Below, piece by piece: positions 36,959-45,474 of a DNA stretch of 64,000 bases (positions are counted from its first letter, which is position 1; every line of letters starts with the position of its first letter). A program made the position numbers and the translations under genes. The DNA is from an uncultured Desulfovibrio sp. (GTDB taxonomy: Bacteria; Desulfobacterota; Desulfovibrionia; Desulfovibrionales; Desulfovibrionaceae), in NCBI GenBank assembly GCA_900541395.1, contig UQJT01000010.1, forward strand, positions 1 through 64,000, in the 5' to 3' direction. Below the pieces are notes generated by a model. That model made no database searches. It was not told the DNA's origin and saw only the letters and a list, made by a program, of their open reading frames with translations.

Positions 36959-37234
36959 TCAGGAGCTTTTTCTTCGCGCGGCCTCGCGTTCGGCGCGGCG
37001 GCGAGCCTTGCGCACGGCGAAGCGACCACGCTTTTTGGCCAGAATAAGGGGCTGCATGGCCAGCTCCATGCGGGCCACATGCCGGGCGAAGGTGTGGGCG
37101 GCCACCAATTGGCGGCGGGAAAGCTGGCGTAAGACGTAAAACCAGCTCAGATCGACGGATAAGAGAATTTCGGCCGTCGTATCCGGCGCGCCTTGAAGAG
37201 AAGCGGGTAAATTGTTAGACTGCGAATCAGCCAT
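36959..37234 (-). CDS. Small basic protein, unknown
   Basis: A 91-residue protein. The middle (ILLSVDLSWFYVLRQLSRRQ) is moderately hydrophobic, and the C-terminus is very basic (KKRGRFAVRKARRRAEREA), which suggests nucleic acid or membrane-surface binding. The start was put at 37234 (MADSQSNN), seven bases after AGGAGGT; an ATG six bases earlier overlaps the ribosome binding site. It stands alone between a terminator and a long AT-rich region, and I cannot assign a function. Confidence 0.65.
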   Translation of the reverse strand: MADSQSNNLPASLQGAPDTTAEILLSVDLSWFYVLRQLSRRQLVAAHTFARHVARMELAMQPLILAKKRGRFAVRKARRRAEREAARRKSS

Positions 37235-37838
37235 GACCATACCTCCTTGTAAGGTTGGTTTGTGGTCAGGTCCGGCGGAATTCGGTTTTCCGCCGGACTG
37301 CCGCGTTAAAAAGGGATGCTTGTCTTTATTGTTGTTGTATGGATACAATAAGCGGATGGAGTATCATCGTTTGCCGGAATCCGTACCTCCTGCCGACTTT
37401 GCGTAGGGTATTCGGCGCAAAACGCCTGCGGGCCAAGGGGGGGGGCGTGTTGGGCTTTGCCGTGTTCGATTTCGGGCATTTTTTGAAGTGTTTTCTCCTG
37501 CATAATTCAAAATGAGGCCGTCCGAATGGGGTGAATAATGGTTCCCCTTGCAGAAAGCGAAAGAAGTTGATATGTTTCTTAATAGAAACAAAAATAGGCG
37601 CTTATCGCGGCAACTGGAATGTTGCTCGGCTGTTCTTCCGAAGATTGGCCCCGGCAGACGCGAGAAGCAGGTTTTCGTCCGGAGCCGGGCGTTCATCGCC
37701 TGAACCTGAAATAGAACCATCAACACGTGTTTCTGGGTTTTGACCATATTTTTAGGTTTATGTCAATATAAAAATAGTATTATGGGTCTATTGACTAAAA
37801 ATATGGTTTATCGGAGACTGGGGCACGGAGGTATGTCC
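37235..37838. other. Intergenic region with operator dyads
   Basis: Divergent control region between the 91-residue gene and the repressor. It includes TTATTGT...ACAATAA around 37327-37353 (possible promoter or operator for the minus gene) and the nested dyads at 37743-37807 next to the repressor. No gene is supported in it. Confidence 0.45.
37743..37807. promoter_or_regulatory. Nested inverted repeats, probable operator of the adjacent repressor
   Basis: ACCATATTTTTAG at 37743-37755 and CTAAAAATATGGT at 37795-37807 are a perfect 13-base inverted pair. Inside them GTCAATA at 37762-37768 and TATTGAC at 37789-37795 form a second pair. The right inner arm overlaps the right outer arm by one base. 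The AT-rich block between has TATTAT near 37778, a possible -10. The whole structure ends 32 bases before the repressor start, suggesting autoregulation. Confidence 0.65.
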
Positions 37839-38576
37839 ATGAACAAGCAGGTACAATCCATTCCGGCCGAGATCGCTCGCTCCGAGCCCGCTCCGACTTT
37901 GGCGGAGCGTCTGCGCATCGCGCGAGGCAGGCAAAGCCAGGCCGCTTTTGCCGCCTCCCTTGGCGTGCACAAGAATTCCATCGGCAGCTATGAAAGCGGC
38001 AAAACAAAACCGGACAGTGAATTTCTGGCTCGGGTGTGCGGCGTATGCGGGGTCAGTCCCGACTGGTTGCTGTTGGGGGAAGGGCCGTATCGTCGAGAGG
38101 AAAGCCCTGCGTCCGTCGAGCTGACCGAATCCGGACCGGCGGCGGACAAGGCGGAAGCGGGTCCGGCCGTCATGTTCGTGCCCGTCACCGGGCTGGCCCA
38201 TTGCGGCATCGAGGGGTGGTACAATCCCAGCCCGCTGGCGCTCAGCGTGTCCGTGCCTCCGCATTATTCCCGTCAGGGCGATATGCTGGCCGTCATCGCC
38301 GTCGGCAACAGCATGATCCCCGACGGCATACGCGAAGGCTATGTGGTGATGTGCGATTGCGGCCGGGAGCCTGCCCGGGACGACGCCGTGTTTGTGGAAA
38401 AGCTCAACGGCAGCGCCTCCATCAAGCGCTATGTGGATCGGGATGAAGAATGGCTCTATCTTCAAGGTTGGCTGAAGCCGAACGAGCGCGGCGAACAACT
38501 CCCCTATTCCGACCAACTGCGGCTGGATTCCATCAAGCGTATGGCTCCCGTGGTATTCGTGCAACGCCGGGGGTGA
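37839..38576 (+). CDS. CI/LexA-like repressor (XRE HTH plus S24 peptidase domain)
   Basis: A 245-residue regulator. Residues about 15-80 form an XRE helix-turn-helix (LAERLRIARGRQSQAAFAAS, LGVHKNSIGSYESGKTKPD). Residues about 115-240 form an S24-type domain with the nucleophile serine in GNSMIPDGIREGYVVMCD and the general-base lysine in AVFVEKLNGSASIKRY. Such proteins bind DNA as dimers and may cleave themselves on RecA activation, though I see no clear Ala-Gly cleavage site. The start at 37839 (MNKQVQ) has GGAGG eight bases upstream. Phage-type, but no phage genes are adjacent, so it may be a domesticated regulator. Confidence 0.9.
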   Translation: MNKQVQSIPAEIARSEPAPTLAERLRIARGRQSQAAFAASLGVHKNSIGSYESGKTKPDSEFLARVCGVCGVSPDWLLLGEGPYRREESPASVELTESGPAADKAEAGPAVMFVPVTGLAHCGIEGWYNPSPLALSVSVPPHYSRQGDMLAVIAVGNSMIPDGIREGYVVMCDCGREPARDDAVFVEKLNGSASIKRYVDRDEEWLYLQGWLKPNERGEQLPYSDQLRLDSIKRMAPVVFVQRRG

Positions 38577-38829
38577 GCCTTTCGCAACCGCGGGAGCATG
38601 CGCGTCGGTGCGTCTGGAGCGTCTCTTCCGTCGTGGAGCCTCAGGGCGCGCAAGCCGTCTGTGGTCTAGCCCGCCTTTGCTGAACAGGAAAGACCGCTGC
38701 TTTTGGCGCCGTCATGACTGCCGAAAAGCCGTCCATCAAAAGCAAGGCATCGTTTTTTCAAAGAAGGATTTTTCTTCCGCTCGGCACAGGCGAGGTGCCG
38801 CGCTCTTGCCTTTTAGGCGGGTGGGCGAT

Positions 38830-39459
38830 ATGGCCTGGCTTATGATCATCCCGCTTCACCCCGCCGCTACAGAGCGCATCCGTTTTCGTCCGTGGACTCT
38901 TGCCGACCGCCCGGCCTTCCGGCGTATGAATCGGGATCGGCAGGTTATGGAGTTTTTTCCCTCCCCCCTGTCTGCCAAGGCGAGCGACGCGTTGTTGGAA
39001 CGCCTCATGGCCCATCAGACGCGGGAAGGGTTCGGCGTATGGCCGCTGGAGATCGGCGTGGGGCCGCACGAAGCCGCTCCGGCAGCGGGCTCGAACGCGG
39101 GACAGGCTGCCGGAACAGGCGAAAAGAATTATGTATGGGCGGGATTCGTGGGGTTGCTGCGAGTACGGCCGGATATGCCGTTCGCCCCGGCCGTGGAAAT
39201 AGGCTGGCGACTTCTGCCCGCTTTCTGGGGGCGGGGCTATGCCGCTGAAGCGGCCCGCGCCTGCCTGGATTTCGGGTTTCGGGCGCTGGGGCTGGAGGAA
39301 ATCGTGGCCTTCACCGTGCCGGGCAACCGGCGTTCATGGCGGCTTATGGAGCGGTTGGGCATGAACCGCGAACCGGACGGCGACTTCGATCATCCCGCCC
39401 TGCCGGACGGCCACCCCCTACGCCGCCATGTGCTGTACAGGATTGAAGCAAGAGTCTGA
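38830..39459 (+). CDS. GNAT acetyltransferase, RimJ/RimL-like
   Basis: A 209-residue protein with the ERIRFRPWTLADRPAFRRMN start, the GRGYAAEAARACLDFGF acetyl-CoA loop (motif A, Q/R-x2-G-x-G/A form), and the GLEEIVAFTVPGNRRSWRLMERLGM end typical of the RimJ/RimL family (N-terminal or side-chain protein acetylation). A Gly/Ala-rich insert occurs about residues 80-100 (AAPAAGSNAGQAAGTGEK). The start is uncertain: ATG at 38830 or 38842, neither with a strong ribosome binding site. It converges on a second GNAT gene. Confidence 0.85.
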   Translation: MAWLMIIPLHPAATERIRFRPWTLADRPAFRRMNRDRQVMEFFPSPLSAKASDALLERLMAHQTREGFGVWPLEIGVGPHEAAPAAGSNAGQAAGTGEKNYVWAGFVGLLRVRPDMPFAPAVEIGWRLLPAFWGRGYAAEAARACLDFGFRALGLEEIVAFTVPGNRRSWRLMERLGMNREPDGDFDHPALPDGHPLRRHVLYRIEARV

Positions 39460-39511
39460 AGAGATTCCGATTTCAGGCGGGCAAGCTGCGGGTCAAAATA
39501 CAGGGGGCGGC

Positions 39512-39541
39512 CCGCAGACAGTTTCAATGGCAAAGCGCTCT
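39512..39541. repeat. Partial end of the MITE-like repeat family
   Basis: AGTTTCAATGGCAAAGCGCTCT matches the right end of the elements at 30002-30021 and 36707-36726 at 17 of 22 positions. It lies between two converging GNAT genes; no left end was found. Confidence 0.45.
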
Positions 39542-39553
39542 GGCGCGTTACGT

Positions 39554-40384
39554 TCACCCCTTTGCGGGCAAAAGGCGGCCGCAGTACTCCACCCAGTCGC
39601 CGTAGGGTTGAAAGCCCATGCGTCGGTACAGGTGGAGGCCGTCTTCCGACGCCTGGAGCGTGGCGTGGGTGAAGCCGGCGGCGCGTAGATCGACCAGAGC
39701 CGCCCATAGCAGACGGGAAGCAAAACCTTGCCGCCGATGTCGGGCGGGCGTGACCAGACCGTATACTCCGGCCAAGGTGCCGGGGCCCAGGCGAAATTCC
39801 GCGCCGCACACCGCTTCGCCGTCGGCATAACCCACCACGAAGCGCAGGGGGCAACGCGGGGTCAGCAACGCGGCCTCGGCCCCGGCATAGGCCTGCGTCA
39901 CGCAGGTATCGGGCGGTTCCCAGTTGGCGGCCAGCAGAGCGGCGTACGCGGCCAGTTCCGAGGGATGACGCGCGGGACGCACGGTCAGAGGAACGGCCGT
40001 ATCGGGTTCTTGGCCGGACAGGCGGGACAAATCGAGATTCATGCCCACGGAAACTTCTTCCCGGCGCAGCCCTCGTCTTTCGAGCTCCGCTCCCAGATTG
40101 TCGGGTTCGGTATCCGGACCCAGCCACCAAGTGAAAGGACGGCCCTGGAAAAATTTTTCCAGCGCGAGCAGGCGGGCGTCGAAGCCGCGTCCTTCAGGCA
40201 GGCGGAGCCGGGTAATTTTATTGAAAGTATCACAGGGAAGGCCGCTGTCGACCAAAAGCGCGTCGACTTCGGCGCGCGTTCGGCCTCCGGGCAGATGGGC
40301 GGGCACAAAGGCCAGATGGCCGTAAAGATTCCGGCCAAGTCCGGCAAGAGACAGCGGAAAGCGGGACGACACGGCGAAAGTCAT
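39554..40384 (-). CDS. GNAT family N-acetyltransferase, two-lobed
   Basis: A 276-residue protein. The C-terminal half (about 145-270) is a GNAT domain with GTLAGVYGLVTPARHRRQGF (motif A RRQGFAS) and LYRRMGFQPYGDWVEYC. The N-terminal half (LPGGRTRAEVDALLVDSGLP; TWWLGPDTEPDNLGAEL) is like the non-catalytic lobe seen in tandem GNAT enzymes. Substrate unknown. It is the last gene of the minus cluster after the HU/IHF gene, 68 bases away. Confidence 0.85.
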   Translation of the reverse strand: MTFAVSSRFPLSLAGLGRNLYGHLAFVPAHLPGGRTRAEVDALLVDSGLPCDTFNKITRLRLPEGRGFDARLLALEKFFQGRPFTWWLGPDTEPDNLGAELERRGLRREEVSVGMNLDLSRLSGQEPDTAVPLTVRPARHPSELAAYAALLAANWEPPDTCVTQAYAGAEAALLTPRCPLRFVVGYADGEAVCGAEFRLGPGTLAGVYGLVTPARHRRQGFASRLLWAALVDLRAAGFTHATLQASEDGLHLYRRMGFQPYGDWVEYCGRLLPAKG

Positions 40385-40452
40385 GCAATCTGCGGAAAAA
40401 CGCCCGAAACCGCGATACGGTCCGGGCTGCGGCAGGACGGGGTGAGGGCCGT

Positions 40453-40728
40453 CTATTCGTTGAGAAATTCTTTAAGTTCCTTGCCCGCGCGGAAGAAGGG
40501 CAGGCGTTTGGGCTGCACTTCCACTTTTTCGCCCGTACGGGGGTTGCGACCGGCGTATGCTCCGTATTCTTTGATCTTGAAGCTTCCGAAGCCGCGGATT
40601 TCGACCCGATCGCCCTGAAGCAGCGCTTCCTTCATGCAGTCGAAGAAGGTGTTGACCACCAAGGTGGCTTCGTCCATCGAAATATCCGACTGCTCGGCAA
40701 GGGTTTTGATCAATTCGCTTTTATTCAT
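40453..40728 (-). CDS. HU/IHF family DNA-binding protein
   Basis: A 91-residue protein with the full HU/IHF fold: N-terminal helices MNKSELIKTLAEQSDISMDE, GFGSFKIKEYGAYAGRNPRTG containing the DNA-intercalating RNPRTGE loop, and the C-terminal RAGKELKEFLNE. It bends DNA and affects chromosome architecture, recombination and transcription. IHF-beta-like is the closest reading, but HU is not excluded. GGAGA precedes the ATG. Confidence 0.92.
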   Translation of the reverse strand: MNKSELIKTLAEQSDISMDEATLVVNTFFDCMKEALLQGDRVEIRGFGSFKIKEYGAYAGRNPRTGEKVEVQPKRLPFFRAGKELKEFLNE

Positions 40729-40871
40729 GGCGTCTCCGTCGCGGCAAAGACTGAGAGTTTCGGCGGGCTCCGGCGATCCGTCCGCGCGTTCGAATCGTTT
40801 GGGCGGACGATCCGCCCCCGGTGATCCATTACTGGGCCTTAATGTTTGACAAACTAACCCGGTTCGAGGCG

Positions 40872-41681
40872 TTAGGCAAGGGGGCGCAGCACCGGCCGGG
40901 CGCGCAAAGTTTCAAGCATGGAAGCGCGCACCTTGAGCAGGCGCTGGGCCAGGGTCAGTATATCGTGCGCGGCGGGCGAATTGGGATACAGATCCAGAAG
41001 CGGGCGCTGTCGCCTGACGGCCTCGGGCATTTTGGGATCGCTGCGCACAGATCCCAGCAAGACCGGCGTGAAGCCCAAAAAATGTTCGCAAGCCATGCTG
41101 AGACGCTGGAAACAGCGCTCTTCTTCGTTGCTGTTTTCCACTTCGTTGATGACCACCAGAAAGTCTTTGACGCCCAGGCGGGTATGCAGCACTTTGATAA
41201 GGGCATAGGAGTCCGTCAGGGACGTGGGTTCGGGAGTCATGACCACCAGGCGCACGGCAGCCATGGCGGCGAAGGATTGTACCGTACCGTGGATGCCCGC
41301 GCCGAGATCCAGCAGTACCATATCGTACTGTTCCAAAGCCGGTTCCAGGCGGCGCAGCAACATGTCGCGCATGTCGGCGTCCATTTCGGCCAGTTCCGGC
41401 ACGCCTGAGGCGGCGGGCAGGATGTCGAACACGCCCCGGCCCCGATCGCTCAGGGGGTGGATGACGTCCGTGACCGGCGCGTCGCGCAGGAGCACGTCCT
41501 GCAGGTTGCCTTCGGGAGTGATGCCGAGCAGTACGTCCAGATTGGCCAAGCCCAGGTCGCAGTCCATAAGCAGCAGGGGAAAGCCGCCCCTGGACAGGGC
41601 ATATCCCAGATTGAGGGCCAGATTGCTTTTGCCCACGCCCCCCTTGCCGCTCATCACGGCCACGCTCAGTGTGTCCCTCAT
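40872..41681 (-). CDS. MinD/ParA-family ATPase, FlhG-like
   Basis: A 269-residue P-loop ATPase. The deviant Walker A is SGKGGVGKSNLALNLG (about residue 11), DCDLGLANLDVLLGI follows, and VLLDLGAG and EPTSLTDSYALIKVL match the FlhG/YlxH subgroup that controls flagellar number and placement with FlhF. The FlhG N-terminal DQAxxLR activation motif is not evident, since the protein begins MRDTLSVAVMSGKG. It overlaps the upstream degenerate GGDEF gene by four bases (ATGA). flhF is not in the window. Confidence 0.85.
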   Translation of the reverse strand: MRDTLSVAVMSGKGGVGKSNLALNLGYALSRGGFPLLLMDCDLGLANLDVLLGITPEGNLQDVLLRDAPVTDVIHPLSDRGRGVFDILPAASGVPELAEMDADMRDMLLRRLEPALEQYDMVLLDLGAGIHGTVQSFAAMAAVRLVVMTPEPTSLTDSYALIKVLHTRLGVKDFLVVINEVENSNEEERCFQRLSMACEHFLGFTPVLLGSVRSDPKMPEAVRRQRPLLDLYPNSPAAHDILTLAQRLLKVRASMLETLRARPVLRPLA

Positions 41682-42565
41682 TGCGTACCACCGAAGAAAA
41701 GAAAGTGTTTTTCACTGGCCAGGACCAGGGTTTCCCGTTCCCGCGGCGTTTCGTCGACGCGGAACATGCGGACCCGTTCGCGCAAGCTCGCGCCGGGCAT
41801 GCGCGCGGCCTGGCCGAGGGCCCCGCCTGCCCGTTCCAGCAAATCCGCGTCCGCATGATTGGGCCGGTCGCCGGCTTCGTCGTTTTCACTCTGCCCGCAG
41901 GCCTCGTCCAAAGACGCGACGCCCGCCCGCAGGCGGCAACGCAAGCCCTGAGCGGCCAGATCGCGTTCGGTTGCCTGAACAACGCGTTCGGCCACGGCCA
42001 GAGCCTGGAAGCGGCCTCCTCCGGGCAGAGCCAGGGCCAGCACTCCGGGTTGCAGGCGGCCCAACAGGTCCGGCTCGGCCGAGGCTTCCCACAAGCGCGA
42101 ACTGAGCGCCCGCAGAGCGCAGGCGGCGGAACGGCGGTCCAGCGTTTCCAGGTCGCTTTGTTCAAACAGGATCAGAGCCAATGCGCGGCGCGCGTTTCGC
42201 GCGCGTTCCACTTCCGCGTTCAGGCGCTCCGTAAAAGCGGCGGCCCGCCACATGCCGGTTATGGCGTCGCGTTCGTCCGCCGTGGGGCTGTTTCCGACCG
42301 GACGTTCCTTGTCCCGCAACGGCAGGGCGAACCAACCGTCGCACTGGCCGGATATGCTTTGCCAGCGGGGCAGGTCCAGACCGGGCACCAGGCGGACCAC
42401 GGCCGTCATGGCTTCGGCGTCGAGACGGGACGAGGAGCGCAACAGGTCGGCCACGCGGGCCAGTTCGCGCAGAAGCCGCTCCGGGGGGTCGGCGGCGTCC
42501 GGGCCGGCCGTTTCGACCAGGGGGCCGGCCGCCCGGACGCAGTGTTCGTCAGCGGGTATGTTCAT
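41678..42565 (-). CDS. Degenerate GGDEF-domain protein
   Basis: A 295-residue protein. Residues about 95-250 follow the diguanylate cyclase pattern: DAITGMWRAAAFTERLNAEV corresponds to the D-x-LTG-LxNRRxFxxxL start, and GRLQPGVLALALPGG aligns with the R-x-GGDEF-x-LLLPG region, so the GGDEF signature has become QPGVL. It should therefore be inactive as a cyclase and may be a structural partner. The ends overlap both neighbours (17 bases with prfB, four with the FlhG-like gene). Ends with a tail of about 45 residues after the domain. No membrane segment. Confidence 0.7.
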   Translation of the reverse strand: MNIPADEHCVRAAGPLVETAGPDAADPPERLLRELARVADLLRSSSRLDAEAMTAVVRLVPGLDLPRWQSISGQCDGWFALPLRDKERPVGNSPTADERDAITGMWRAAAFTERLNAEVERARNARRALALILFEQSDLETLDRRSAACALRALSSRLWEASAEPDLLGRLQPGVLALALPGGGRFQALAVAERVVQATERDLAAQGLRCRLRAGVASLDEACGQSENDEAGDRPNHADADLLERAGGALGQAARMPGASLRERVRMFRVDETPRERETLVLASEKHFLFFGGTQ

Positions 42566-43659
42566 GGCGATACAGCAGATAGTCGCGCAGGAAGGGCCCG
42601 ATGCGGCCGTTCAGCACGGCGTCCACGTCTCCTGTCTCCGAGCCGGTACGGTGATCCTTGACCAGTCGGTAGGGTTGCAGGGTATAGGTGCGGATCTGGC
42701 TGCCGAAGGCGATGGCGTCCTTACCCGCGTAGTCCGCCTGGCGCAGGGCGTCGCGCTTGCTGCGCTCGTGCTCGTACAGGCGGGCCTTGAGCACGCGCAT
42801 GGCGCTTTCGCGATTGCTGTGCTGCGATTTTTCGTTCTGGCACTGGACCACGATGCCGGTGGGGATATGGGTGATGCGCACCGCCGATTCCGTCTTGTTC
42901 ACGTGCTGCCCCCCCGCGCCCGAGGCGCGGTACACGTCGACGCGCAGGTCGGCCTCTTTGATGTCGATGGAAATTTCGTCCCCGGCGTCGGGGATGAGGT
43001 CCACCGAGGCGAACGAGGTATGCCGCCGCCCCGAGGAGTCGAAAGGCGAGATGCGGATCAACCGATGGATGCCTTTTTCGCCCTGGAGCAGGCCGTAGGC
43101 GTTGTCGCCCTGGATGCGCAAGGTCACGCTCTTGATGCCCGCCTCGTCGCCAGGCAGGTAGTCCAGAATTTCCACCTTGAACCCCTGTTCGTCCGCCCAG
43201 CGCAGGTACATGCGTTCCAGCATTTCGGCCCAGTCCTGGGCCTCGGTGCCGCCCGCGCCGGGGTGGATGTCCAGAAGGGCGTTCATGTGGTCCGCCTCGT
43301 CCGCCAGCAGGATGGACATTTCCGTGGCTGCCAGCAGTTCATCCAGGCGGTCGGACTGTTCATTGAGCGACGCCAGGGCCTCTTCCTCGCCTTCCTCGGC
43401 CAGGTCCAGCCATTCCCCCATGTCGTCATGGCAGGTTTTCAACTCGCGAAAACGGGCCACTTCCCCTTCCAGACGGCTTTTTTCCCGCAGAACCGGCGTC
43501 AGGGCCTCCTGATCGGACCAGGCGTCCGGCCGCGAGATGATTTTTTCGATTTCTTCCAGGCGCGCCTCCCGCGAGGGGAGGTCAAAGACGCCTCCAGAGC
43601 GAGTCGAATCGTTCCGAAAGCGCGGCGCAGCGCGAACGCAGTTCTGCCAGTTGCAACAT
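42549..43659 (-). CDS. prfB: Peptide chain release factor 2 with programmed +1 frameshift
   Basis: RF2 recognises UGA and UAA stop codons. The 25-codon first frame begins at ATG 43659 (MLQLAELRSRCAALSERFDS) and ends at an in-frame TGA (43584-43582). A +1 shift at CTTTGAC joins it to the long frame that gives the usual RF2 body: tripeptide-anticodon region with ISPFDSSGRRHTSF, the GGQ motif in ASGAGGQHVNKTESA (about residue 250). Product about 369 residues, close to E. coli (365). The GGAGG that stimulates shifting lies three bases before the CTT. Overlaps the degenerate GGDEF gene by 17 bases. Confidence 0.95.
43581..43596 (-). promoter_or_regulatory. prfB autoregulatory frameshift site
   Basis: On the minus strand the sequence reads TGGAGGCGTCTTTGAC: an internal Shine-Dalgarno (GGAGG), three bases, then CTT TGA C, the same arrangement as in E. 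coli prfB. Low RF2 lets the ribosome slip +1 at the UGA and make more RF2. Confidence 0.93.
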
Positions 43660-43742
43660 GACGGTATCCTTTTGAGTTATCGGGGAGGCGTCGCCACCCC
43701 GCGCCCCTCCGGCAAGGGCATGATGCCCCTGCACCCCCGTCG

Positions 43743-43815
43743 GGGCCGCGCCGGTTTTGAACCGGCGGAAACGATAGCATGAAAGATGGGTTGGTGTTCA
43801 AAACCGGCGCGGCCC
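43743..43815. repeat. 20-bp perfect inverted repeat with 33-base loop
   Basis: GGGCCGCGCCGGTTTTGAAC (43743-43762) and its exact complement (43796-43815) lie between lnt and prfB. The structure could end lnt transcription, but it is more elaborate than an ordinary terminator and adjoins a second palindrome at 43827-43849. Confidence 0.75.
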
Positions 43816-43826
43816 GAACGAGGGGA

Positions 43827-43849
43827 CCGGGGGGAATCATTCCCCCCGG
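43827..43849 (-). terminator. 11-bp palindromic hairpin overlapping the lnt stop
   Basis: CCGGGGGGAAT and ATTCCCCCCGG pair around a single base. The lnt stop codon (43839-43837) lies inside it. Probably terminates or stabilises the lptD-comM-lnt transcript. Confidence 0.6.
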
Positions 43850-45474
43850 CGGGGTCCGGGGTGGAGCCCCGCGCTTGGGTCTTGGGCGCGCCCAAGGCGC
43901 GCAAGCGGCCATAGTATAAAGAGAAGGAGGATAAAGGCAAGGGCGGGAAGATAGGGATGGAGGGCAAAATAGAGGGTGTGACCGGAACGGGCGCGCACGG
44001 TGCGGGTGAGGAAGCCGTCGACAAACAGGCCGGAGCCGTCGCGGATGTCGCCCAGGGTGGCAAGGCGGCCCCAGGGGTCGACGAAGGCGGTGAGGCCGGT
44101 ATTGGTGGCGCGGGCCAGCCAGCGATCCTGCTCCACGGCGCGGAGCAGAGAAAGATGGAGATGTTGTACCGGAGCGGAACTACGGTTGTACCACGCGTCG
44201 TTGCTGATATTGATCAGAATTTGGGCTCCCTGGGCCACGCGGTCGCGGGCCAGTTCGGGGAACACGGCCTCATAACAGATGAGCGCGCCGAGCATGGCCT
44301 CGCCCCGGCCGTCGGACAGAGGCAGACGGAGGGGCGGCAGAGGAGCGCCGGGGGTGAACCCGCCCAAGCCCTGGAGCAGGGAGGCGAACAGGGGGGAATC
44401 GAGTCCCGGCGGCAGATATTCGCCGAAGGGAACCAGGTGCTCCTTGTCGTAGCGGCCCGCGTTGCGTCCCTGGGCGTCGAGGAAAAAGGCCCGGTTGTGC
44501 AGGGGCGTCAGGCCGGGTTGGCGCAGACCGTATGCGGGACCGCCGAACAGCAGGGGGGTGGCGGTTTCGCGCGCAAAAGCGCGCAGTTCGTCGCTCAGGA
44601 GGGCGTCGTCCTGAAAGAAGAAGGGCATGGCGGTTTCGGGCCAGATCAGCGCGTCGGGATGGTCCGTGTTCACGGCCCGACCGCTCAGGGCCAGATATTT
44701 GTTCACGGTGGATTGCTGAAAGGCCGGGTCCCACTTGATGTCCTGGCGCACGTTGCCCTGAATGAGAGTCAGGGCGACCGGAATGCCTTGAGCGGCCTGG
44801 TTTTCGGCCCGGTACAGCCGGACTCCGCCGAACAAGAAAAGAACGCCGAGCAAACCGCAGGCGGCCAGGACATAAGGACGCGGCGTACGGACGGCGGAGG
44901 CGGGGGACGCGGCGAGGAAGGCCTCGGTCAGCAGACAGCCCATCCCGGCCAGCAGACCGGACAGGCCGTAGGCCCCGAGGACGGACGCCCCCTGGATGAG
45001 GATGGGCCAGGGGGACTGACCCGCGGCCAGGGTCAGCCAGGGAAAGCCCGTGCCGAACCAGCCGCGCGCCCACTCCAGCAGATACCAGAGCAGGGCGGCG
45101 GCCAGACAGCGTCGCCAGACGGGCAGGGGCCGCAGCCGGGCCGCGAGGAGGGCGAACAGGCCGCCCCACAGGCCCACATACATGCCGAGCAGCACGGCGC
45201 AGGGCACGGCCAGGGGCCAGGGGAAGCCGCCGTAATCGTGCACGGCCACGCTTATCCAGTACAGTCCGGCCGACGCGCCGATGAGCCCCGTCCACCACCC
45301 GCGTCGGAAGGGATGGGGGTCCGTCAGGGCGATGGCGTATAGAGCGGCCGGATACAGGACGATGAGCAGAGGCAGGTGAACGAATGGGTTGGCCGACCCC
45401 AGAAACAGCGCGGCCGAGCCGAGAAATACCCGCTGTAACGATGCGGTCGGACGCGAAGGCAGGACGGGCGTCAC
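43837..45474 (-). CDS. lnt: Apolipoprotein N-acyltransferase Lnt
   Basis: A 545-residue inner membrane enzyme that adds the third acyl chain to lipoproteins. N-terminal membrane helices (about 1-215) are followed by a periplasmic nitrilase-like domain carrying the catalytic triad: Glu in LIWPETAMPFF, Lys in DKEHLVPFGEYLP, Cys in LICYEAVFPE. It ends with a last helix and a Pro/Arg tail. The start is GTG at 45474, overlapping the comM TGA as GTGA; no ATG fits. Together with the FlgH lipoprotein it shows an active lipoprotein pathway. Confidence 0.95.
   Translation of the reverse strand: MTPVLPSRPTASLQRVFLGSAALFLGSANPFVHLPLLIVLYPAALYAIALTDPHPFRRGWWTGLIGASAGLYWISVAVHDYGGFPWPLAVPCAVLLGMYVGLWGGLFALLAARLRPLPVWRRCLAAALLWYLLEWARGWFGTGFPWLTLAAGQSPWPILIQGASVLGAYGLSGLLAGMGCLLTEAFLAASPASAVRTPRPYVLAACGLLGVLFLFGGVRLYRAENQAAQGIPVALTLIQGNVRQDIKWDPAFQQSTVNKYLALSGRAVNTDHPDALIWPETAMPFFFQDDALLSDELRAFARETATPLLFGGPAYGLRQPGLTPLHNRAFFLDAQGRNAGRYDKEHLVPFGEYLPPGLDSPLFASLLQGLGGFTPGAPLPPLRLPLSDGRGEAMLGALICYEAVFPELARDRVAQGAQILINISNDAWYNRSSAPVQHLHLSLLRAVEQDRWLARATNTGLTAFVDPWGRLATLGDIRDGSGLFVDGFLTRTVRARSGHTLYFALHPYLPALAFILLLFILWPLARLGRAQDPSAGLHPGPRRGE

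Noticed and set aside
40780..40830. A tRNA-like T-arm (GTTCGAATC) between the HU/IHF and FlhG-like genes
   Set aside because: No acceptor, D or anticodon arms can be formed around it; the surrounding hairpin fits a terminator-like stem better.
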